Both the position numbers and the translations under genes were made by a program. Positions 58,639 to 64,000 of a DNA stretch of 64,000 bases are shown here, in pieces. Source of the DNA: Rubrobacter tropicus (GTDB lineage Bacteria > Actinomycetota > Rubrobacteria > Rubrobacterales > Rubrobacteraceae); NCBI RefSeq assembly GCF_011492945.1, contig NZ_CP045119.1:992001-1056000 (forward strand), given 5' to 3'. The notes under the pieces were generated by a model, which saw nothing but the letters and a program-made list of their open reading frames with translations, searched no databases and was not told where the DNA came from. How positions within the stretch are numbered: position 1 is the stretch's first letter; every line of letters begins with the position of its first letter.

Positions 58639-59382
58639 CTAGACCGGCTCGTCCCTGGGCTCGACGAGTATCTCGTTGACGGCGACGTGGTCCGGCTGCG
58701 AGAGCGCGTAGACGATCGAGGCGGCGACGTCTTCGGGGTCGAGGACCCGCGCCCCTGTCGGCTGGCCGTATTGCTGCAGGGCTTCTTCGTCGCCACTCAG
58801 TTCGAGCAGGTCCGTCGCCACGTTGCCCGGCTGGATGGTGGTCACCTTTACGCCGGTGCCTGCCGTCTCCAGGCGCAACCCCTGAGAGAGAGCCTCGACG
58901 AAGAACTTGCTCGCGGAGTAGACGGCGAGGCCGGGGAACACCCTGCGCCCTGCATCCGAGGAGATCGTGACTATGTGGCCCCGGCCCCGCTCCAGCATCC
59001 CGGGCAGCACGGCCCCGACGCAGTTGACGGTCCCCTTGCAGTTGACATCAACCGTCCGGTCCCACTCCTCCTCGCGGACGTTCTTCATGAGGGTGAAGTA
59101 CATAACCCCGGCGCAGTTGACGAGCGCGTCGACGGGGCCGAGATCCTGCTCCACGCGGCCCACCAGCTTCCGAACCAGCCCCCGGTCCGTCACGTCGGCG
59201 GGGAAGACGAGGGTCTCCGCACCGTCCCCGAGCCCGGCCCGTACCTCCCGCAGCGCTTCTTCGCGGCGGGCGGCGAGCGCCACCTTCGCCCCCGCGTCCG
59301 CCAGCGCCCGTCCCACGGCCGCCCCGATCCCGCTCGACGCCCCCGTCACCACGACTACCCGACCACGCAAAGCCTCACTCAC
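58639..59382 (-). CDS. SDR-family oxidoreductase
   Basis: 247 residues. VVVTGASSGIGAAVGRAL (cofactor), ALVNCAGVMYF with Cys in place of Asn-Asn-Ala, catalytic YSASKFFVEALSQGL. Resembles serine/3-hydroxyisobutyrate-type dehydrogenases (YdfG-like). NADP preference is suggested by Ala-Arg-Arg after strand 2. Substrate unknown. Confidence 0.9.
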   Translation of the reverse strand: MSEALRGRVVVVTGASSGIGAAVGRALADAGAKVALAARREEALREVRAGLGDGAETLVFPADVTDRGLVRKLVGRVEQDLGPVDALVNCAGVMYFTLMKNVREEEWDRTVDVNCKGTVNCVGAVLPGMLERGRGHIVTISSDAGRRVFPGLAVYSASKFFVEALSQGLRLETAGTGVKVTTIQPGNVATDLLELSGDEEALQQYGQPTGARVLDPEDVAASIVYALSQPDHVAVNEILVEPRDEPV

Positions 59383-59415
59383 GCGAGACTACTCACGACG
59401 ACCGACCGGCCCAAA

Positions 59416-59436
59416 AGCTGAAAGCCGACGGCTATC
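59416..59436. repeat. Heptad repeat, single half at the cysC stop
   Basis: AGCTGAAAGCCGACGGCTAT... spanning the cysC stop codon (59432-59434). Confidence 0.45.
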
Positions 59437-60016
59437 TGTTGCTCCAGTTGTATTCGGTGTCGGGAGAGGGAGTCCATAGGTAGCCGTAGAACTCGAGCTT
59501 CTCGATGACCTTGCGCGCGCTCTCCTCGGGGTCTCCTCGTTCGTCTTGAGGACGAGGTCGGGGCGGCGGGGCCTCGTAGGGGTCCGAGACGCCGGTGAAC
59601 TGCTCGATCTCACCCGCCATCGCCTTCTTGTAGAGGCCCTTCACGTCGCGCTCGGCGCAGACCTCCAAGGGCGCGTCGACAAAGACCTCGACGAAGTCCA
59701 CGATCCTGCGCCTTACCTGGTCGCGGGCCTCCTTGTAGGGGGAGATGGCAGAGACGATCACACCAACCCCGGCCCGCGTCAGGAGGTTCGCGACGAACCC
59801 GATCCTCAAGACGTTTATGTTCCTGTCCTCGCGCGAGAACGTGAGCCCCTTGGACAGGTTCGTCCTCACGATGTCCCCGTCGAGCACCTCTACGGGCCTC
59901 TCCCTGTTGCGAAGCTCGCGCTCGACGATCTCCGCGATCGTCGTCTTCCCGGCCCCCGAAAGGCCCGTGAACCACAAAGTGAACCCCCGCTGCTCCTCCG
60001 CTCCGTTTCTCTGCAC
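59432..60016 (-). CDS. cysC: Adenylylsulfate kinase (APS kinase), with a compensated double frameshift
   Basis: 194 residues. P-loop GLSGAGKT at 18-25, [20 protein letters not shown] and the [20 protein letters not shown] segment are as in active APS kinases, which phosphorylate APS to PAPS. The stretch after SDPYEAP reads [12 protein letters not shown], unlike the family. The next frame reads [14 protein letters not shown], which is exactly the family form, and then [12 protein letters not shown] resumes in the first frame. One extra base near 59568-59571 and one missing near 59528-59531 (both in four-base G runs) would explain this. Either an assembly error or a real but tolerated change. 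Confidence 0.9.
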   Translation of the reverse strand: MQRNGAEEQRGFTLWFTGLSGAGKTTIAEIVERELRNRERPVEVLDGDIVRTNLSKGLTFSREDRNINVLRIGFVANLLTRAGVGVIVSAISPYKEARDQVRRRIVDFVEVFVDAPLEVCAERDVKGLYKKAMAGEIEQFTGVSDPYEAPPPRPRPQDERGDPEESARKVIEKLEFYGYLWTPSPDTEYNWSNR

Positions 60017-60114
60017 CTTTGCTCCTCTCTTCGGATCAACCGACTTTCCGATGCTCCCAGTCTACACGCGCCGGACAGCCTTCTCCGACACACCGCGCGA
60101 AACCGGGAACCTTC

Positions 60115-60143
60115 GAGATATTGCCCACTCGATTTGTAGACAA
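60115..60143 (-). promoter_or_regulatory. cysC proximal promoter
   Basis: Minus strand TTGTCT (60143-60138), 17-bp spacer, TATCTC (60120-60115). Confidence 0.45.
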
Positions 60144-60151
60144 TTCGCGCA

Positions 60152-60180
60152 ACTCTACCCAGTGTGCCGGACGCCGTCAA
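60152..60180 (-). promoter_or_regulatory. cysC distal promoter
   Basis: Minus strand TTGACG (60180-60175), 17-bp spacer, TAGAGT (60157-60152). Better match than the proximal one; both point toward cysC at 60016. Confidence 0.6.
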
Positions 60181-60223
60181 GTCGGGGAGGCGGCCAAAAG
60201 AGCACCGGTGGAAGCTGACCGCT

Positions 60224-61132
60224 TCAGGCTCGCCGGGCGAGATAGACGCCGAGCAAGATGACGGATGCCCCCAGGATCTTGCCCGGCCCCAAACCTTCTC
60301 CCAATAGCACGATACTGGCGACCAGACCGACCAGGGTCACCACGTACATGTAGACGAGGACCTTGTTGGCCCCGATCCTGGAGACGTTCGTCTGCCACGC
60401 CGCAATGGCGAACCCGCTGGCGAGCAGCGTCGAGTAGGCGACGGCTGTCCAGGAGACCGGGCCTACCGAAACCCAGTTCACGGAGCCTAGAGGATCGGAG
60501 AGGCCATACAGCCCGGTCAGCGCGAAAGGAATTACGGCCGCGCCGCCGAGCAGCATCGTCCAGCCCGCCACGAGGAGCGGGTCGTGACGGCGCAGTACGG
60601 GCAGGGAGAGAACCGTGTAGGCGCCCCAGGAGAGGGCGCTCAGGCAGACGAGGAGATCGCCCGCCACGGACGCCTCCGGGGAGCCGAGGCCCCCGCCGAC
60701 GATCAGGGCCACGCCCGTCACGGCGAGGCCGAGGCCCGATGCGCTCCGCCACGAGGCCCTTTCGAGGTGGAGGGCGACGCCGAGCAGGAGGCCCCAGATC
60801 GGTGCTGTGGCGAAGATCAGGGCGCCGTTGGAGCCGCTCGTGAGGCCGAGGCCCGCGGTGTAGCCGATCTGGTTGAGGGCGACGCCGACGAGCCCGAGCC
60901 CGAACAACAGGGGAAGATCCCGCCAGACGATCCCCGCCCCTCGCCCGGAGAACCGCAGCAAGGCCAGCAGCAACGATCCCGCCAGCACGTACCTCACCGG
61001 AACGAGCACCAGCGGCGGCATCCCTTCCAGGGCGTATTTGACGGAGACGAAATCCATCCCAACGAAGACGGCGGCGAAGAACAACGAGACCTCGGAGACG
61101 ATGCCCCTGGTGCGTGGCGTGCTCTTGGTCAA
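60224..61132 (-). CDS. EamA/DMT-family transporter
   Basis: 302 residues, ten transmembrane helices in two EamA repeats (first: FVSVKYALEGMPPLVLVPVRYVLAG; given here in part FVSVKYALEGMPP; second begins GDLLVCLSALSWGAYTV). RhaT/YdcZ-like drug/metabolite exporters of unknown substrate. It stands between cysC and the sulfotransferase-sulfurylase gene on the same strand; a link with sulfur metabolism is possible but not shown. Confidence 0.88.
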   Translation of the reverse strand: MTKSTPRTRGIVSEVSLFFAAVFVGMDFVSVKYALEGMPPLVLVPVRYVLAGSLLLALLRFSGRGAGIVWRDLPLLFGLGLVGVALNQIGYTAGLGLTSGSNGALIFATAPIWGLLLGVALHLERASWRSASGLGLAVTGVALIVGGGLGSPEASVAGDLLVCLSALSWGAYTVLSLPVLRRHDPLLVAGWTMLLGGAAVIPFALTGLYGLSDPLGSVNWVSVGPVSWTAVAYSTLLASGFAIAAWQTNVSRIGANKVLVYMYVVTLVGLVASIVLLGEGLGPGKILGASVILLGVYLARRA

Positions 61133-61303
61133 GGCGCCGGGTGGATCGGGCCTGTCACGAGACGGAGCTTAACGCTTCGACGCGTGCCGTGGTCTTCGCG
61201 GAAACCACCGTGAAGGATCAACGGACGAGCTGGATGATACCCGCTACGCCAAACGACCACGCGCTCATGAAGCCTTCGACAGGGGTCTCAGGCGGCTGCC
61301 CTT

Positions 61304-61336
61304 CCTGATACCTGAAACCTAATGCCTGAAACCTTC
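61304..61336. repeat. CCTGANN heptad repeat, four perfect units
   Basis: CCTGATA, CCTGAAA, CCTAATG, CCTGAAA, CCTTC in strict 7-bp phase. It covers the stop and last codons (GFRH) of the sulfurylase fusion on the minus strand. Confidence 0.75.
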
Positions 61337-63247
61337 AATAAGCACCTCTACGACCTCGGGGCGGGAGAACTCGGGCGGGGGGTACTCGCCGCGCTCTAAC
61401 ATCTCGCGCAGCCGGGCTTCGGAGAGAAAGACGTGGGACGAAGGATCGTGGGGGCAGGTCTTGGACGAGACCATGCCGTAGCACTCCCGGCAGAAGAAGG
61501 CGTGCTCGAAGAAGAGTGGGGTTATGCCTAGCTCCCCCGGATCGAACTCGTCGAAGATGTGCTGGGCGTCGTAGGTGCCGTAGAAGCTGCCGACGCCCGC
61601 GTGGTCGCGGCCCACTATGAAATGGGTGCAGCCGTAGTTCTTGCGGCAGAGGGCGTGGAAGACCGCCTCCCTGGGGCCCGCGTAGCGCATGGCGGCAGGG
61701 AAGACGGCGAGCATGGTCCTGTCTCTCGGGTAGTACCTCTCAAGGATGGTCTCGTAGGAGCGCATCCTCACGTCCGCCGGGATGTCGCCCGACCTCGTCT
61801 CGCCGACTATGGGGTTGAGGAGGAGACCGTCCACGGTCTCCAGGGCGCTCTTCTGGATGTGCTCCAGGGCGCGGTGGATGGGCTGGCGGGTCTGGAAGCC
61901 GACGATGCGCTTCCAGCCCTTCTCCCGGAAGGTCGCCCTCAGCTCTTGCGGCGTGTAGTAGTGGCGGGGGAACGGGCCCGGGTCCGGGGGCCGGAGCAGG
62001 GTCACCTCCCCGCCGAGCAGCACGTCTCCCCTACGGTAGAGCGCGGCAACGCCGGGGTGATCCTGGTCGTCCGTCCTGTAGACGAGCCTGGCTTCGCGCC
62101 CCCTGTCGTAGCGGTAGCGCTCGCGCAGGAGCATGGTGGCGACCGGTGCGCCTTCGCCGTCAACGAGCGCTACCTCCGAGTCTTCAGGGAGGTTCTTCGC
62201 CCGCTCCTCGTCCACGCTCAGCGTGACGGGCAGGGTCCAGATGGTCCCGTCGGGAAGGCGCATGTCCTCTACAACCGAGTCGTAGGTCTCGCGGTCCATG
62301 AAGCCTTCTAAAGGGCTGAAGACGCCGGTCGAGAGCATCTCCAGGTTGGATAACGCCCTCGCCCCGAGCGCCACCTTCGGCAACGCCCGCGCCTCCCGCA
62401 GACGCTCCTGACGCTCCTCCGTCCGGACGACCCTGTCGACCAGCCGCCCCCCGTGGGGCGCTATCTGCCCATCGCCGGGGACCTTGCCGACCTCCACGGG
62501 ACGGGAGGCCGCCCCGCCCGACCGCGGCCTGGCGTGGATGGCGTGGGCCGCTAGCTCGTAGTAGTAGGGGAGGCACTTCTCGTAGACCTCTTCGAGCTCC
62601 TCTGGCAGTTCGGGGTCGCGGCGGGTCGCGGGCTTGATGCCCGTGCTCTGCTCCGCGGCGTCGTGCCAGCCCTCCCAACTGTCCCAGTGCTCCACGTCCC
62701 GCGACTCCCACGAAAGGGAGCCGCTCCTGAACGGGATCTCCAGGTGCTCGCAGTAGGCCGCCAGAACCCCGGCGGGGTTCTCCGAGAAGGTCATCGCGTC
62801 GACGACCGCCACGTCCTCGCCGCCCTCGGTGGCGTACCGGAAGAGTTTGTGGAGGTCCTCGTAGCCCGTCTCCTCGAACGTGAAGTCCGGCCACATCTTG
62901 TACAGCGAGACGAGCACGTACTTCGGGTCGCGGACTATAAAGGTGTTGACGAACCGGGAGGCGAACTCGGGGCTCAGGACCTTCTTGGCCTGGTAGGCCA
63001 TGTCCTTGACGAAGACGCGCTTCTCACGGGGTTCGAGGACGTTCGCGAGGACGCTCTCGAAAGAGTACTCGGGCTTCGGCTCCGCGTCGGCGTAGCGGTC
63101 GCTCGGGCGGTCCGGACCGTAGTAGTAGGCGTCCGAAAAGGGCTCGTGCAGGACCTCGAAGTCGTCGCGCTCGACGAAGACCCGCTCGAAGGCGGTCGAG
63201 ATCGAGCGCGGCACCGCCCAGAGCGCTATTGGCTTGTTCTGGTTCAA
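61319..63247 (-). CDS. Sulfotransferase-ATP sulfurylase fusion protein
   Basis: 642 residues. Residues 1-250: a P-loop sulfotransferase (WAVPRSISTAFERVF, PAPS site; FIVRDPKYVLVSLYKMW). After a 15-residue linker, residues about 265-642 are a full-length ATP sulfurylase with PUA-like start (LSNLEMLSTGVFSPLEGFM), DIPADVRM, AMRYAGPREA, GRDHAGVG and SKTCPHDP. In the active-site motif QTRNPxHRAH of typical enzymes this chain has QTRQPIHRAL (Gln455 for Asn, Leu461 for the second His). The protein would make APS and use PAPS; cysC nearby closes the path. The last residues come from the heptad repeat. Confidence 0.87.
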   Translation of the reverse strand: MNQNKPIALWAVPRSISTAFERVFVERDDFEVLHEPFSDAYYYGPDRPSDRYADAEPKPEYSFESVLANVLEPREKRVFVKDMAYQAKKVLSPEFASRFVNTFIVRDPKYVLVSLYKMWPDFTFEETGYEDLHKLFRYATEGGEDVAVVDAMTFSENPAGVLAAYCEHLEIPFRSGSLSWESRDVEHWDSWEGWHDAAEQSTGIKPATRRDPELPEELEEVYEKCLPYYYELAAHAIHARPRSGGAASRPVEVGKVPGDGQIAPHGGRLVDRVVRTEERQERLREARALPKVALGARALSNLEMLSTGVFSPLEGFMDRETYDSVVEDMRLPDGTIWTLPVTLSVDEERAKNLPEDSEVALVDGEGAPVATMLLRERYRYDRGREARLVYRTDDQDHPGVAALYRRGDVLLGGEVTLLRPPDPGPFPRHYYTPQELRATFREKGWKRIVGFQTRQPIHRALEHIQKSALETVDGLLLNPIVGETRSGDIPADVRMRSYETILERYYPRDRTMLAVFPAAMRYAGPREAVFHALCRKNYGCTHFIVGRDHAGVGSFYGTYDAQHIFDEFDPGELGITPLFFEHAFFCRECYGMVSSKTCPHDPSSHVFLSEARLREMLERGEYPPPEFSRPEVVEVLIEGFRH

Positions 63248-63741
63248 GCCGCGGAGACCTCCCTCAGACGGCCCGTCTCGACCTCATAGACGAAGCCCCG
63301 CACGGAGGCCTTGTTGGGTATGAACGGGCTCGACTTTATCCTGTCGATGGACTCGCGGACGTTCCCTTCGAGGTCCCCGAAGGACTCCAGGGAGAAGGGC
63401 GGCCTGACGCCCGTGTCGGCCTCGATCTGGTCCTTCACCTCGTCGTCGGAGAAGGTGAGCATCCCGCAGCCGGTGTGGTGGATCAGGACCACCTCCGTCG
63501 TCCCGAGCAGGCGCTGGCTGATCATGAGGGACCGGATCTCGTCGTCCGTAATGACCCCGCCGGCGTTCCGAATAACGTGCGCGTCCCCGAGCTCAAGCCC
63601 GAGCATCCCGTGCACGTCCAGCCGCGCGTCCATGCAAGCGACCACCGCGACACCTTTCGCCGGGGTCAACGGCAGATCCCCCCTATCAAAGCCCCGCGCA
63701 TACTCCTCGTTGTTCCTCAACAAATCGTCCGTAACGCCCAC
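63244..63741 (-). CDS. Beta-class carbonic anhydrase
   Basis: 165 residues from GTG 63741, overlapping the fusion gene start by four bases. Zinc ligands Cys36 (ACMDARLD, with Asp38-Arg40 dyad), His89 and Cys92 (IHHTGC). Short form without the long N-terminal arm, type II or plant-like small beta-CA. Reversible hydration of CO2. Its position ahead of the sulfate-activation fusion suggests co-expression; a metabolic tie is not proven. Confidence 0.92.
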   Translation of the reverse strand: MGVTDDLLRNNEEYARGFDRGDLPLTPAKGVAVVACMDARLDVHGMLGLELGDAHVIRNAGGVITDDEIRSLMISQRLLGTTEVVLIHHTGCGMLTFSDDEVKDQIEADTGVRPPFSLESFGDLEGNVRESIDRIKSSPFIPNKASVRGFVYEVETGRLREVSAA

Positions 63742-63760
63742 ACACCGCTCCTTTCTTTAA

Positions 63761-63837
63761 AGGCATCAGGCTACAGGCATCAGCAAGAACCTGAAAGCCT
63801 CCGAAGGAGGCGACCTGATGCCTGATGCCTGTAACCT
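63761..63837. repeat. CCTGANN heptad repeat, inverted halves with an inner hairpin
   Basis: Left AGGCATCAGGCTACAGGCAT... (63761-63784), right CCTGATG, CCTGATG, CCTGTAA (63814-63837). A 6-bp hairpin (GCCTCC/GGAGGC, 63797-63811) is in the loop. It lies between the last partial gene and carbonic anhydrase. Confidence 0.75.
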
Positions 63838-63841
63838 ATTT

Positions 63842-64000
63842 TTACGCCATGTTCGCCTTCAAGGCGTCCGCGAGGTGGTAGACGGGCGTGAGCGTCTCCG
63901 GGTTTTCGCGCTCCATGTAACGCACGAACTCCTCCTCGCCCTCGAAGTTCATCTTGGGGTTGGTCTCCTTCTCTTCGCCAAGGACCGAGTGCTCCCTGCC
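63842..64000 (-). CDS. Unidentified protein, C-terminal 52 residues only
   Basis: The frame is open from the right edge and stops at TAA 63842-63844. The visible end (GREHSVLGEEKETNPKMNFE, then EEFVRYMERENPETLTPVYH, ending ANMA) is charged and soluble, without recognisable motif. It lies upstream of carbonic anhydrase and the sulfate-activation fusion on the same strand, so a sulfur-assimilation enzyme is a guess. The heptad repeat begins a few bases after its stop. Confidence 0.5.
   Translation of the reverse strand, partial: GREHSVLGEEKETNPKMNFEGEEEFVRYMERENPETLTPVYHLADALKANMA

Noticed and set aside
61150-61185. A second ECF41-type promoter (TGTCACG) upstream of the EamA gene region.
   Set aside because: The CGTC element is absent at the 16-bp spacing (TTCG instead) and no gene starts downstream in that direction.
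1-64000. tRNA, rRNA or complete insertion sequences.
   Set aside because: None recognised on either strand by reading; a covariance-model search would be needed to exclude degenerate tRNAs.

Overview
The window is a 64 kb piece of a high-GC Gram-positive-type chromosome. Dense, short-spaced genes, many GTG/TTG starts, strong purine-rich ribosome sites, an ECF41 sigma cassette, DUF427/DUF3140/DUF2945 proteins and a Nudix/FrnE/PdxH complement point to an actinobacterium, most likely a Rubrobacter-like lineage. That placement is inference from gene content; no rRNA or tRNA gene is present to settle it.

Layout. 1-9 kb: PanE 3' end, a secreted/membrane DoxX-like protein, a beta-keto acid cleavage enzyme, a methyltransferase, asparagine synthetase, a nitrilase-family hydrolase, an RpoD-type sigma factor with a clear promoter, and an EEP-family nuclease/phosphatase. 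9-27.7 kb: metabolic genes, including a 958-aa FAD/Fe-S dehydrogenase, a membrane-anchored GH31 glycosidase, NudC, RidA, a FUSC-type exporter, FrnE, redox enzymes with a TetR gene behind a doubled palindromic operator, PdxH, an FAH-family hydrolase, a second FAD dehydrogenase, a two-gene membrane unit of unknown role, a B12-binding protein, an enoyl-CoA hydratase and a thioesterase. 27.8-41.2 kb: MFS pumps, a complete ECF41 sigma cassette with a matching target promoter, SDRs, a CocE/NonD hydrolase, two tandem Sulfotransfer_4-type genes and an acyl-CoA synthetase.

41.5-51.5 kb is a genomic island of about 9.9 kb. It lies in the last codons of a DUF3140 gene: the displaced 3' tail of that gene is at 41507-41539 and the truncated gene is at 51442-51774. 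Joining the two ends gives a 48-bp imperfect palindrome (GCGTTGC-7-AAGTT-4-AG-4-AACTT-7-GCAACGC), the form expected of a large serine integrase attP. The integrase itself (41536-42801) has lost its catalytic domain, so the island looks locked in place. It carries a winged-helix/TIR-like (2-deoxyribosyltransferase-like) putative defence effector, two unknown coiled-coil proteins, a thermonuclease-excalibur protein, an excalibur lipoprotein, a frameshifted excalibur gene, a class II Fic enzyme and a second DUF3140 gene.

51.5-64 kb returns to the host: a DUF2945/DUF3140 stress-type cluster, an Rrf2 regulator without Fe-S cysteines, a six-gene chromate operon (chrA, rhodanese, split chrB, FetAB/YbbLM-type ABC pair), a universal stress protein, an SDR, and a minus-strand sulfate-activation region: cysC with two promoters, an EamA transporter, a sulfotransferase-ATP sulfurylase fusion, and a beta-carbonic anhydrase that overlaps it. 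The fusion plus CysC would make and use PAPS.

Throughout, 3' gene ends carry a repeat built of (G/C)CTGANN units of 7-8 bp, usually as two inverted halves. It sometimes supplies the last codons and the stop of the upstream gene. No CRISPR array, tRNA, rRNA or intact insertion sequence was seen.
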